Source: an uncultured Moraxella sp.
GTDB taxonomy: Bacteria; Pseudomonadota; Gammaproteobacteria; Pseudomonadales; Moraxellaceae
Reading direction: 5' to 3'
NCBI GenBank assembly: GCA_943908425.1
Contig: CALTTC010000007.1
Span: 1-64,000 of the forward strand
DNA length: 64,000 nucleotides
The notes under the pieces were generated by a model that saw nothing but the letters and a program-made list of their open reading frames with translations, was not told where the DNA came from and made no database searches. Made by a program: the position numbers and the translations under genes. The stretch's first letter is position 1; each line of letters begins with the position of its first letter. This document shows positions 9,599 through 19,567 of this stretch, one piece after another.

Positions 9599-9621
9599 TT
9601 CACTTTTAAAAGGATATAGTT

Positions 9622-9993
9622 ATGTCATTAACTAACGAACAAATTTTAGACGCAATTGCTGAAAAATCAGTAATGGAAATCGTTGAGCTAATCTCAGCAA
9701 TGGAAGAAAAATTCGGCGTATCAGCTGCTGCCTTGGCAGCTGCGCCAGCTGCTGGTGGTGACACTGCAGCCGCTGAAGAAAAAGACGACTTTAACGTTGT
9801 ATTGACTGGCGCTGGCGATAAGAAAGTTGCTGTTATTAAAGCAGTACGTGAAATCACCGGTCTTGGTCTAAAAGAAGCTAAAGACTTGGTTGAAGGCGCG
9901 CCACAAAACGTTAAAGAAGGCGTAGCTAAAGCAGAAGCTGAAGAGCTAAAGAAAAAGCTTGAAGAAGCAGGCGCTACAGTTGAGCTTAAGTAA
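9622..9993 (+). CDS. rplL: 50S ribosomal protein L7/L12
   Basis: The flexible stalk protein that recruits translation GTPases. It has an N-terminal dimerisation helix, an Ala-rich hinge at about residues 36-52, and a C-terminal domain with the conserved KVAVIKAVREITGLGLKEAK segment. Length 123 is typical. An AAGGA ribosome binding site precedes the ATG. Confidence 0.98.
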   Translation: MSLTNEQILDAIAEKSVMEIVELISAMEEKFGVSAAALAAAPAAGGDTAAAEEKDDFNVVLTGAGDKKVAVIKAVREITGLGLKEAKDLVEGAPQNVKEGVAKAEAEELKKKLEEAGATVELK

Positions 9994-10040
9994 TTTTGCT
10001 TAATTAGGTATAATTGGCTCTGTCCAATTTATACTAAATC

Positions 10041-10073
10041 AAACCAACGGTGATAGTTTGCCGTTGGTTTTTT
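10041..10073 (+). terminator. Terminator/attenuator between rplL and rpoB
   Basis: AACCAACGG (10042-10050) and CCGTTGGTT (10061-10069) form a 9-bp stem with a 10-nt loop followed by a T run. In E. coli a partial terminator in this place lowers rpoBC expression relative to the ribosomal genes. Confidence 0.85.
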
Positions 10074-10081
10074 AATGTCGC

Positions 10082-10110
10082 TTGCAATTTATACAAGTTT
10101 TTGTTATAAT
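10082..10110 (+). promoter_or_regulatory. Promoter of rpoBC
   Basis: TTGCAA at 10082-10087, a 17-bp spacer and TATAAT at 10105-10110, immediately after the attenuator. This near-consensus promoter suggests rpoBC can be transcribed on its own, with a leader of about 170 nt. Confidence 0.85.
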
Positions 10111-10292
10111 TCTTTTTTTGACCTTTTGCGCATTAGTTTGCGTGAGATTAAAGGGGCAAACTCTACCTATGCAACAAAGCATCCATCATTAACTTTGATT
10201 GACTAAATGTTCTTTGGACATTTGGTGTTTTTTTGTGTCTGTGGATTTTTTTAGCAGTCAGCACGCTCGTGCTTTTATTTGTAAGGAACAAT

Positions 10293-13200
10293 ATGGCATA
10301 TTCTTATACCGAAAAAAAACGCATTCGTAAAAGTTTCTCCAAACTACCCAATGTAATGGACGTGCCTTACTTGCTCGCCATTCAAGTCGATTCCTATGAA
10401 GAGTTCCTGCAAGCAAATAAAAAGCCCAGCGCGCGCCGTAATCTTGGTTTACAAGCAGCATTTTCTTCCATCTTTCCTATAGAAAGCGCCTCTGGCAATG
10501 CTGAGCTGCAATTTGTGGAATATTACTTGGGTGAGCCTGAGTTTGATGAGCGCGAGTGTATTATGCGCGGCTCAACCTTTGCTGCACCGCTGCGCGTTAA
10601 GATTCGCCTTATCATTCGTGATAAAGACGCCAAAGACAAGGATGTCAACGCGAAAATTAAAGATATCCGCGACCAAAATGTCTTTATGGGCGAAATTCCC
10701 CTAATGACGAATAATGGTACTTTCATTATCAATGGTACCGAGCGGGTAATTGTCTCGCAGCTACATCGTTCACCAGGGGTGTTTTTTGACCACGACAAAG
10801 GTAAATCGCATTCTAGCGGTAAAGTCTTGTATAATGCCCGTATTATCCCTTACCGTGGTTCATGGTTAGATTTTGAATTTGATGTGAAAGATTTGCTGTA
10901 TGCACGTATTGACCGCCGTCGTAAACTGTTGGCAACTATTATTTTGCGCGCCATCGGCATGGATACTCAGCAGATTTTGGCAACCTTTTTTGATAGCATT
11001 AAAATCTATAAAGGTGCAGACGGTTTTCAGATTGAATTTATTCCCGAACATTTGCTAGGCGAGATGGCGCAATTTGACATTGTGGACGCAGATGGTAAGG
11101 TTATCGTTGAAAGCGGTAAACGCATCAATGCCAAGCGCATTAAGGATATCCAAAAGGCAGATTTGACCCATCTATCTGTTCCTGACGAATACTTGTACGA
11201 AAAAATTCTTGCTGAGGATATTGTTGTTGATGGTACAGTTATTGCGCGTGCCAATCAACTCATTGACCATGAAACCTTGACCAAAATCGCTGGGCATAAT
11301 ATTGACAGCTTTGCCATTTTATTTACCAACGAAATCGATCATGGCGCTTACGTTGCCGATACGTTGCGTGCTGATACTGTGACGAGCCGTGAAGAGGCGC
11401 TCATTGAAATTTATAAAGTAATGCGCCCAGGTGAGCCACCGACGGTAGAGACAGCGGAAAAATTGTTTGAATCCATGTTCTTTAGTCAAGACCGCTATGA
11501 TCTATCTAACGTTGGTCGCATGAAGTTTAACCGTCGTTTAGGTCGTCCATTCACCGACTCTGACGATATGGAAAAACAGCGCAAAGAGGGCGTGTTGTCC
11601 AATCAAGATATTATTGATGTGGTCAAAGAGTTGATTAATATCCGTAATGGTAATAGTAGCGTTGATGATATTGACCATTTGGGCAACCGCCGTATCCGCT
11701 CGGTGGGCGAAATGACCGAAAACCAATTCCGTATTGGTTTGGCGCGCGTTGAACGTGCGGTTAAGGAACGTTTGGTGATTGCTGAAACCGATAATTTGTC
11801 ACCACAGGATTTAATTAATTCTAAGCCCGTGGCAGCTGCGATTAAAGAATTTTTTGGTTCAAGTCAATTATCGCAATTTATGGACCAAAACAATCCACTA
11901 TCTGAGATTACCCACAAACGCCGAGTATCGGCATTAGGACCTGGTGGTTTAACGCGTGAGCGTGCTGGTTTTGAGGTGCGCGACGTACACCAAACGCATT
12001 ATGGGCGGGTGTGTCCGATTGAAACGCCAGAGGGACCAAACATTGGTTTGATTAACTCGTTGGCGGTTTATGCCAAAACCAATAAATTTGGCTTTTTAGA
12101 AACGCCTTATCGCCGTGTCATCGATGGCAAAGTAACCGATGATATTGAGTATATGTCTGCCATTGAAGAGGTGGGCGCAGTGATTGCGCAAGCAGATTCG
12201 CCAATGGATAGCGCAGGGGTATTGCAAGACGAGATGGTTAGCGTGCGTTATAACGGTGAATTCGTGCGTATGGGCGCCGATAAAGTCACTCATATGGACG
12301 TATCGCCTCGTCAAGTGGTTTCGGTGGCGGCAAGCTTGATTCCATTCTTGGAACATGACGATGCCAACCGCGCCTTGATGGGCTCTAACATGCAACGCCA
12401 AGCTGTGCCTACGCTAAGAAGCGATAAGCCACTAGTCGGCACTGGTATGGAGCGCCACGTTGCTCGCGATTCTGGAGTGTGTGTGGTTGCGAAGCGTGGG
12501 GGCGTGATTGAGGAAGTGGATGCCAGCCGCATCATTGTGCGTGTTAATGACAACGAGATGGTCAGCGGTGAGGCGGGCATTGATATTTATAATTTGATTA
12601 AATACACCCGCTCCAACCAAAATACTTGTATCAACCAGCGTATTATTGTCGGGCAAGGCGATGCCGTATCGCGTGGCGATATCTTAGCGGACGGTCCATC
12701 TACCGATTTAGGGGAATTAGCGCTTGGGCAGAATATGCGCGTTGCCTTTATGCCGTGGAATGGTTACAACTTTGAAGATTCTATCTTGCTTTCTGAACGC
12801 GTGGTGCAAGAAGACCGCTTTACCACCATCCATATTCAAGAGCTGACTTGCGTAGCGCGTGATACGAAGCTTGGCGCTGAAGAGATTACCGCTGATATTC
12901 CAAACGTTGGTGAGGCAGCGCTATCTAACTTAGATGAGGCAGGTATTGTCTACATTGGGGCAGAAGTGGATGCAGGGGACATTTTGGTGGGTAAAGTTAC
13001 CCCAAAAGGCGAAAGCCAGCTAACCCCAGAAGAAAAACTACTGCGCGCCATTTTTGGTGAGAAAGCGGCGGACGTGAAGGACACTTCTTTACGCGTGCCA
13101 TCGTCCACCAAGGGTACCGTTATTGACGTGCAAGTGTTCACTCGTGATGGTCTAGCAAAAGATAGTCGAGCACAAGCTATTGAAAAAGCCATGCTTGATG

Positions 13201-14408
13201 ACTACCGCAAAGACTTAAAAGAAGAGATGAAAATCTTTGAAGATGCTGCCTTTGGGCGTATCGTTAAGTTGCTTAACGGTCAAAAAGTCTCTGGCGGCGC
13301 CGGTTTTAAATCAGGTACGGTATTAGATGAAGCAACCTTAAACACTTTGACGCTAGAACAGCTACTGGATATCCAACCAGTGCAAGAAGATGTTTCAGAA
13401 AATTTGAGCAAGGCGAGTGAATTCTTAGTAGAAAAACGTAAAGAAATTGACGATAAATTTACCGAGAAAAAACGTAAGCTTACCGCTGGCGATGACCTAG
13501 CGCACGGCGTGCAAAAAATCGTCAAAGTTTATTTGGCGGTTAAGCGACGCATTCAGCCTGGGGATAAGATGGCAGGGCGCCATGGTAACAAAGGGGTGGT
13601 GTCACGCATTATGCCAGTTGAGGACATGCCTTATGATGAAAATGGTAACCCTGTAGATATCGTACTAAATCCACTAGGTGTACCTTCGCGGATGAATATT
13701 GGGCAGGTGCTTGAGACGCATTTGGGTATGGCAGCCAAAGGCTTGGGTGATAAAATTGATGGGCTGTTAAAAGCGCAAGCGAAAGTTGCCGAGTTGCGTG
13801 CTTTCTTGGATAAAATTTATAACCAAGTGGGTGGCGAGCAGGTGGATTTGGATAGCTTGTCAGACGATGATTTACTAGCAATGGCTGAAAATTTGCGCGC
13901 CGGTGTGCCGATGGGTACGGCAGTATTTGATGGTGCTAAAGAAGGACAGATTAAAGCTTTATTGGAGCTAGCAGGTCTTGATAAGTCAGGGCAACAAACG
14001 CTTTATGATGGACGTACAGGTAAGAAATTTGACCGTCCAGTTACCGTGGGCTACATGTACATGCTAAAATTGAACCACTTAGTTGATGACAAAATGCACG
14101 CGCGTTCCACAGGCTCTTATAGTCTTGTGACTCAGCAGCCGTTGGGCGGTAAAGCGCAGTTTGGTGGTCAGCGTTTCGGTGAGATGGAGGTTTGGGCACT
14201 AGAGGCGTACGGCGCAACTTATACCTTGCAAGAGATGCTGACAGTCAAGTCAGATGATGTAGAAGGGCGGACGCGCATGTATAAAAATATTGTGGATGGC
14301 GAGCAGTATATGAATCCAGGTATGCCCGAGTCGTTTAATGTCTTGACAAAAGAAATCCGTTCTTTGGCAATCAATATTGATCTAAAAGAAAAAGGTCAAG
14401 ACAAATAG
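10293..14408 (+). CDS. rpoB: DNA-directed RNA polymerase subunit beta
   Basis: Catalytic beta subunit of RNA polymerase. The start is set at 10293 (MAYSYTEKKRIRKSF), with AAGGAA 5 bp upstream; a longer in-frame start at 10233 would add 20 hydrophobic residues unlike any RpoB. The protein has 1371 residues. The rifampicin-binding segment begins SSQLSQFMDQNNPL at residue 523 and carries the usual sensitive residues, including the His in THKRR and the Ser in RVSALG. The C-terminal segment with GGKAQFGGQRFGEMEVWALE contacts beta-prime. rpoC follows 64 bp later. Confidence 0.98.
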   Translation: MAYSYTEKKRIRKSFSKLPNVMDVPYLLAIQVDSYEEFLQANKKPSARRNLGLQAAFSSIFPIESASGNAELQFVEYYLGEPEFDERECIMRGSTFAAPLRVKIRLIIRDKDAKDKDVNAKIKDIRDQNVFMGEIPLMTNNGTFIINGTERVIVSQLHRSPGVFFDHDKGKSHSSGKVLYNARIIPYRGSWLDFEFDVKDLLYARIDRRRKLLATIILRAIGMDTQQILATFFDSIKIYKGADGFQIEFIPEHLLGEMAQFDIVDADGKVIVESGKRINAKRIKDIQKADLTHLSVPDEYLYEKILAEDIVVDGTVIARANQLIDHETLTKIAGHNIDSFAILFTNEIDHGAYVADTLRADTVTSREEALIEIYKVMRPGEPPTVETAEKLFESMFFSQDRYDLSNVGRMKFNRRLGRPFTDSDDMEKQRKEGVLSNQDIIDVVKELINIRNGNSSVDDIDHLGNRRIRSVGEMTENQFRIGLARVERAVKERLVIAETDNLSPQDLINSKPVAAAIKEFFGSSQLSQFMDQNNPLSEITHKRRVSALGPGGLTRERAGFEVRDVHQTHYGRVCPIETPEGPNIGLINSLAVYAKTNKFGFLETPYRRVIDGKVTDDIEYMSAIEEVGAVIAQADSPMDSAGVLQDEMVSVRYNGEFVRMGADKVTHMDVSPRQVVSVAASLIPFLEHDDANRALMGSNMQRQAVPTLRSDKPLVGTGMERHVARDSGVCVVAKRGGVIEEVDASRIIVRVNDNEMVSGEAGIDIYNLIKYTRSNQNTCINQRIIVGQGDAVSRGDILADGPSTDLGELALGQNMRVAFMPWNGYNFEDSILLSERVVQEDRFTTIHIQELTCVARDTKLGAEEITADIPNVGEAALSNLDEAGIVYIGAEVDAGDILVGKVTPKGESQLTPEEKLLRAIFGEKAADVKDTSLRVPSSTKGTVIDVQVFTRDGLAKDSRAQAIEKAMLDDYRKDLKEEMKIFEDAAFGRIVKLLNGQKVSGGAGFKSGTVLDEATLNTLTLEQLLDIQPVQEDVSENLSKASEFLVEKRKEIDDKFTEKKRKLTAGDDLAHGVQKIVKVYLAVKRRIQPGDKMAGRHGNKGVVSRIMPVEDMPYDENGNPVDIVLNPLGVPSRMNIGQVLETHLGMAAKGLGDKIDGLLKAQAKVAELRAFLDKIYNQVGGEQVDLDSLSDDDLLAMAENLRAGVPMGTAVFDGAKEGQIKALLELAGLDKSGQQTLYDGRTGKKFDRPVTVGYMYMLKLNHLVDDKMHARSTGSYSLVTQQPLGGKAQFGGQRFGEMEVWALEAYGATYTLQEMLTVKSDDVEGRTRMYKNIVDGEQYMNPGMPESFNVLTKEIRSLAINIDLKEKGQDK

Positions 14409-14472
14409 TAGGTAAGCAATCGTGCAGTTTAGGTGCGCCTAAGCTGCTTTTAAGAATTGATGGAGAATTTGC

Positions 14473-17400
14473 TTGAAAGACGTATTAGAACTGTTTAAAG
14501 CCCAAGATAATGATAAAGTGCGCGAATTTGATAGTATTCAAATTTCCCTAGCGAGCCCTGAGACCATTAAATCATGGTCACATGGTGAGGTCAAAAAACC
14601 AGAGACAATCAACTACCGTACCTTTAAGCCGGAGCGCGATGGTCTGTTTTGCGCCAAGATTTTTGGACCCGTCAAAGATTTTGAATGTCTGTGCGGTAAG
14701 TATAAACGCCGTAAGTTTCAAGGCATTATCTGTGAAAAATGTGGCGTTGAGGTCACCGCTGCCAAAGTACGTCGTGATAGAATGGGGCATATTGAACTTG
14801 CCAGTCCTGTTGCGCACATTTGGTTCTTAAAATCGCTGCCAAGCCGTATTGGTCTTTTGCTAGATATTACTTTGCGCGACATTGAGCGCGTGCTGTATTT
14901 TGAAAGCTATATTGTCACCGATCCTGGTATGACAAGCCTTGAAAAGAATCAGTTGCTTGACGATGAAGAATATTACAATGCTTTAGAGCAATATGGCGAT
15001 GAATTTATTGCCAAAATGGGTGCAGAAGCCATTCAGGATTTGTTAAAAGACATTGATATTGACATTGAAATTGATAATTTGCGCGCTGAGATTCCACAGA
15101 CTGGCTCAGAAACCAAGCTCAAAAAAATGTCTAAGCGCTTACAGCTGTTAGAGGCTTTCAGAGACTCCAATAACAAGCCTGAGTGGATGGTAATGACTAT
15201 GTTGCCGGTGTTGCCACCAGACTTGCGCCCTTTGGTACCGTTGGAAGGCGGACGTTTTGCTACTTCTGATTTGAATGATTTGTACCGCCGCGTTATCAAC
15301 CGTAATAACCGCCTAAAACGTCTTTTGGAGCTTAACGCCCCAGACATCATCGTGCGCAACGAAAAACGCATGTTACAAGAAGCGGTAGATGCGCTACTTG
15401 ATAACGGACGGCGTGGGCGCGCGATTACTGGTAGCAATAAGCGTCCTTTAAAATCGCTAGCGGATATGATTAAAGGTAAGCAAGGGCGTTTCCGTCAAAA
15501 CTTGCTTGGAAAACGTGTGGATTATTCTGGGCGTTCGGTGATTGTTGTTGGTCCAACCTTGCGCCTACATCAATGTGGTCTGCCTAAAAAGATGGCGTTA
15601 GAGCTCTTTAAGCCTTTTACCTACGCTAAGCTACTCCAAAACGGCATTGCTACCACTATTAAAGCTGCCAAAAAAATGGTGGAGCGTGAGGAACCGGCGG
15701 TATGGGATATGCTAGCGATGGTCATTCGCGAACATCCTGTGTTATTGAACCGTGCGCCAACCTTGCACCGTTTGGGCTTACAGGCATTTGAGCCGGTATT
15801 GATTGAAGGTAAGGCAATTCAGTTACACCCATTGGTCTGTGCGGCGTTTAACGCGGACTTTGACGGTGACCAAATGGCGGTGCACGTGCCGCTGACGCTT
15901 GAGGCGCAATTAGAAGCACGCGCTTTGATGATGTCTACTAACAATATCTTATCACCTGCCAACGGTGAACCCATTATTGTGCCATCACAAGACGTGGTAC
16001 TAGGTTTGTACTATATCAGTCGCTCAGCGGTTAATGCTAAGGGCGAAGGCATGGTCTTTACCACTGTCAATGAAGCATTGCGAGCGATTGGCTCGGACGA
16101 TTTGTCGGTGAATGCGCGTATTCGTGTGCGGGTGACGGAGACCACTACTGACTCTGAGACAGGTGCGCAAAACAAGCGTACAAGCCTTAAAGAGACAGTG
16201 GCGGGACGTCTGCTTATTTGGGATATTATGCCGCGCGGTATGGATTTTGATGAGTGCAACGTTGAGATGACCAAAAAGAATATCTCTAAACTCTTAAACT
16301 CTTGCTATCGCAAACTAGGTGATAAAGAATCTGTATTATTCGCCGACCATTTGATGTATCTAGGTTTTGCGCAAGCGACTTTATCAGGGATTTCTATTGG
16401 CTTAGAAGATATGGTGATTCCACCTGCCAAAAAAGAAATCATTGAGGCGGCAGATAATGAAGTGCGCGATATTGAAAAGCAGTTTGAAGCTGGCTTTGTG
16501 ACCCAAGGCGAGCGCTACAACAAGGTTGTTGATATTTGGTCGCGTACCAATGATAAAGTTGCCAATGCCATGATGGAAAACTTATCCAAAGACACGGTGA
16601 TTGATGCCAATGGCGAGCAGACCACACAAAAATCCTTCAATTCCATCTATATGATGTCGGATTCTGGTGCGCGTGGTAGTGCCACACAGATTCGTCAGTT
16701 GGCAGGTATGCGTGGCTTGATGGCAAAACCGGACGGCTCTATTATCGAGACACCAATTAAAGCCAATTTCCGTGAAGGCTTGACGGTCTTGCAGTACTTT
16801 ATCTCCACGCACGGCGCGCGTAAAGGCTTGGCGGATACTGCCCTAAAAACAGCGAACTCAGGTTACTTAACGCGTCGTTTGGTGGATGTGGCACAGGACT
16901 TGGTGATTACTCACGATGATTGTGGCACGGAAGCTGGTCAGCGTATGACTCCAGTGATTGATGGTGGTAAAATCGTTGAGCGCTTGGGCGATAGAGTGCT
17001 TGGGCGGGTGACCGCCAAAGATGTAGTGGATGCTGATGGTGAGGTTATCATCGCTAGCAATACCTTGCTTGACGAAAAACTGGTAGCATTGCTTGATGAG
17101 CAGGCAATCGATGAAGTATACGTGCGTTCAGTGATTATCTGTGATGCCGTGCAAGGCGTCTGTGCTAAGTGCTATGGACGTGATTTGGCGCGCGGACACT
17201 TGGTAAACATTGGCGAATCAGTTGGGGTGATGGCAGCACAGTCTATCGGTGAGCCTGGCACACAGCTGACAATGCGTACCTTCCACGTTGGGGGTGCGGC
17301 AAGTTCTGAGGCGGTGATTAGTAGCGTGTCGGTGGTTGGCGCAGGTACCGTGCGTTTTCGTAACATGAAAACCGTGCAAAATGATACAAACCTTGTCGTG

Positions 17401-18723
17401 GTATCGCGCTCGGCGGAGATTGCGGTAGCAGACAGTCAAGGGCGTGAACGTGAACGCTATAAAGTGCCTTACGGGGCGATGGTGACCGTTACCGATGAGA
17501 GTAGTGTGGAAGCTGGGCAGACGATTGCTAAGTGGGACCCGCATACCCATCCTATTATTACCGAGGTGTCGGGGGTCGCGCGCTTTAGCGACATCACCGA
17601 TGGCATGACCGCGCGTATTAAGACTGATGAAGCAACTGGTTTGACATCGTTTGAAATCTTAGCGAGTAAGGATCGCCCAAGTACTGCCAAAGACTTGCGC
17701 CCAGCGGTGATTTTGGATACCGATGAAGGTAAAGAGGTGGTGTACTTCTTGCCAAGCGGGACGATGATTCGTGTTGCGGAAGGCGAGCGTGTGAGTGCTG
17801 GTGCAACCCTTGGACGTGTACCACAAGCGACTTCAGGAACCAAGGATATTACCGGGGGTCTACCGCGTGTTGCTGACTTGTTTGAAGCGCGCCGTCCTAA
17901 AGACCACGCTATTATGGCGGAGATGAGCGGTGTTGTGAGCTTTGGTAAAGAAACCAAGGGCAAAAACCGCTTTGTTATTACCGCTGAAGATGGCACGGTG
18001 CACGAAGAGCTTATTCCAAAATGGCGACAAATTAACGTCTTTGAAGGCGAAAGCGTGGAGCGTGGTGAGGTGATTGCCGATGGTCCACAAAATCCGCACG
18101 ATATTTTGCGCTTGCAGGGCGAGACGGCATTGGCGGATTATATCGTCAATGAGGTGCAAGAAGTTTACCGCTTGCAAGGGGTGAAAATCAACGATAAGCA
18201 CATTGAGGTGATTGTCCGACAAATGCTACGCAAGGTTGAAGTGGTCAATGGCGGTGATTCTAGCTACTTTAAGGGTGACCAAGCCGAATATAGCAAAATT
18301 CGTGAGCTAAACGCTAAGTTGATTGCTGAGGATAAATTTCCTGTACAGTATGAGCGCCAGCTGCTAGGTATCACCAAAGCCAGCCTTGCAACCGAAAGCT
18401 TCATCTCTGCTGCTTCATTCCAAGAAACCACGCGCGTCTTGACAGCGGCGGCGACTATGGGCAAAGTAGATGACTTGAGTGGTCTAAAAGAAAACGTCGT
18501 GGTTGGACGTCTTATTCCTGCAGGGACAGGGCTTGCCTACCATCAAGCACGTCGTCGCCGTGCGCTAGGATTGAGTGCTTATGATGAAAAAGTATCGGAC
18601 GCTTATGCAGAGCCTGCCCTAAGCGAGGCAAAACGCCATGAAGAGCATTTTATCCAAAAATTCTCTGATGAGCTAAACCAAACAGAAGCGAGCGCCCAAT
18701 ATCAGCCGACAGATTTTTCTTAG
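14473..18723 (+). CDS. rpoC: DNA-directed RNA polymerase subunit beta-prime
   Basis: Largest RNA polymerase subunit, 1416 residues. The start codon is TTG at 14473, supported by GGAGA 6 bp upstream and by the family N-terminus KDVLELFKAQ. The N-terminal zinc site uses Cys72, Cys74, Cys87 and Cys90. The catalytic magnesium loop NADFDGDQMAVH begins at residue 460. A second zinc-binding cluster, with Cys in VQGVCAKCYG, lies near residue 900. A terminator follows 21 bp after the stop. Confidence 0.98.
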   Translation: MKDVLELFKAQDNDKVREFDSIQISLASPETIKSWSHGEVKKPETINYRTFKPERDGLFCAKIFGPVKDFECLCGKYKRRKFQGIICEKCGVEVTAAKVRRDRMGHIELASPVAHIWFLKSLPSRIGLLLDITLRDIERVLYFESYIVTDPGMTSLEKNQLLDDEEYYNALEQYGDEFIAKMGAEAIQDLLKDIDIDIEIDNLRAEIPQTGSETKLKKMSKRLQLLEAFRDSNNKPEWMVMTMLPVLPPDLRPLVPLEGGRFATSDLNDLYRRVINRNNRLKRLLELNAPDIIVRNEKRMLQEAVDALLDNGRRGRAITGSNKRPLKSLADMIKGKQGRFRQNLLGKRVDYSGRSVIVVGPTLRLHQCGLPKKMALELFKPFTYAKLLQNGIATTIKAAKKMVEREEPAVWDMLAMVIREHPVLLNRAPTLHRLGLQAFEPVLIEGKAIQLHPLVCAAFNADFDGDQMAVHVPLTLEAQLEARALMMSTNNILSPANGEPIIVPSQDVVLGLYYISRSAVNAKGEGMVFTTVNEALRAIGSDDLSVNARIRVRVTETTTDSETGAQNKRTSLKETVAGRLLIWDIMPRGMDFDECNVEMTKKNISKLLNSCYRKLGDKESVLFADHLMYLGFAQATLSGISIGLEDMVIPPAKKEIIEAADNEVRDIEKQFEAGFVTQGERYNKVVDIWSRTNDKVANAMMENLSKDTVIDANGEQTTQKSFNSIYMMSDSGARGSATQIRQLAGMRGLMAKPDGSIIETPIKANFREGLTVLQYFISTHGARKGLADTALKTANSGYLTRRLVDVAQDLVITHDDCGTEAGQRMTPVIDGGKIVERLGDRVLGRVTAKDVVDADGEVIIASNTLLDEKLVALLDEQAIDEVYVRSVIICDAVQGVCAKCYGRDLARGHLVNIGESVGVMAAQSIGEPGTQLTMRTFHVGGAASSEAVISSVSVVGAGTVRFRNMKTVQNDTNLVVVSRSAEIAVADSQGRERERYKVPYGAMVTVTDESSVEAGQTIAKWDPHTHPIITEVSGVARFSDITDGMTARIKTDEATGLTSFEILASKDRPSTAKDLRPAVILDTDEGKEVVYFLPSGTMIRVAEGERVSAGATLGRVPQATSGTKDITGGLPRVADLFEARRPKDHAIMAEMSGVVSFGKETKGKNRFVITAEDGTVHEELIPKWRQINVFEGESVERGEVIADGPQNPHDILRLQGETALADYIVNEVQEVYRLQGVKINDKHIEVIVRQMLRKVEVVNGGDSSYFKGDQAEYSKIRELNAKLIAEDKFPVQYERQLLGITKASLATESFISAASFQETTRVLTAAATMGKVDDLSGLKENVVVGRLIPAGTGLAYHQARRRRALGLSAYDEKVSDAYAEPALSEAKRHEEHFIQKFSDELNQTEASAQYQPTDFS

Positions 18724-18743
18724 TTTGATGTTTGCTATCGAAG

Positions 18744-18767
18744 CGTCCCATTGATTGGGGCGTTTTT
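18744..18767 (+). terminator. Terminator of rpoBC
   Basis: CGTCCCA and TGGGGCG form a 7-bp stem (one G-U pair) with a 5-nt loop, followed by TTTTT. Confidence 0.8.
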
Positions 18768-18791
18768 GTTGGTGTGATTTTGGAGGAGCCG

Positions 18792-19541
18792 ATGCACGAT
18801 ACGTTGTTTACCACACCCCAAGATAAGCTTGCGCGATTTAGCTTCGATGAACAAGTGGCGGCTTGTTTTCCGGATATGATTCGCCGTAGCGTACCCGGTT
18901 ATGGGCAAATGCTAGCCATGTTGCCAATTTTGGCACGACATCATTGCCAGCAGCGCCAAGAAAGTGACGGTAAGCCAATTAGCCTAGTGTATGATTTGGG
19001 TACAAGCTTAGGGGCAGTAAGTTTGGCGTTAGCGGCGGAATTTGCGGTGGATGAATTGCAAATTTGTGCGGTGGATATTTCAGCGCCTATGCTGACACGT
19101 GCCGAGCAGTTGGCTAAAACGCATTATCCTGAGCATGACATTCGTTTTATGCACGCGGATATTATTGATTTGCCCTTGCAGGCTTGTGATATGATTGTGT
19201 TAAATTTAACCTTGCAGTTTTTGCCACAAAAGACGCGCTTGCAAGTATTGCAAAAATGCTATGCCGCTTTAGCAAGTGGTGGCTTACTTGTCTTGACCGA
19301 AAAAACGCATTTAGAAAATCCAGCGCTAGAGACTTGGCAAGTTGAACGTTATTATGACTTTAAACGCAAAAATGGCTATAGTAGCCTAGAGATTAGTAGC
19401 AAGCGCGACGCTTTAGAAAATGTGCTTGTAACCGATACGCAAGAGATGCACCACAGACGTTTGGCAGAGGCGGGATTTGCACAGAGTTTGACGTGGTTTA
19501 GTTTTTTAAATTTTGTGTCCATTGCTGCTTTTAAAGCATAA
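18792..19541 (+). CDS. cmoA: Carboxy-S-adenosyl-L-methionine synthase
   Basis: CmoA converts SAM and prephenate to carboxy-SAM, used by CmoB for the wobble uridine cmo5U of tRNAs. The start is set at 18792 because GGAGGA lies 4 bp upstream; an in-frame TTG at 18732 would read through the rpoC terminator. The protein has 249 residues and the family landmarks DTLFTTP, FDEQVAACFPDMIRRSVPGY, a SAM site VYDLGTSLGA near residue 64, and the late DFKRKNGYSSLEIS segment. cmoB follows after 26 bp. Confidence 0.96.
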   Translation: MHDTLFTTPQDKLARFSFDEQVAACFPDMIRRSVPGYGQMLAMLPILARHHCQQRQESDGKPISLVYDLGTSLGAVSLALAAEFAVDELQICAVDISAPMLTRAEQLAKTHYPEHDIRFMHADIIDLPLQACDMIVLNLTLQFLPQKTRLQVLQKCYAALASGGLLVLTEKTHLENPALETWQVERYYDFKRKNGYSSLEISSKRDALENVLVTDTQEMHHRRLAEAGFAQSLTWFSFLNFVSIAAFKA

Positions 19542-19567
19542 AAAGTACTATCAGCGGAAAGAAACAT

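Noticed and set aside
10233..10292. Hydrophobic N-terminal extension of RpoB
   Set aside because: It lies in the leader; AAGGAA precedes the conserved start at 10293.
17469..17996. 175-codon minus-strand frame
   Set aside because: Shadow of rpoC; no ribosome binding site and no protein-like pattern.
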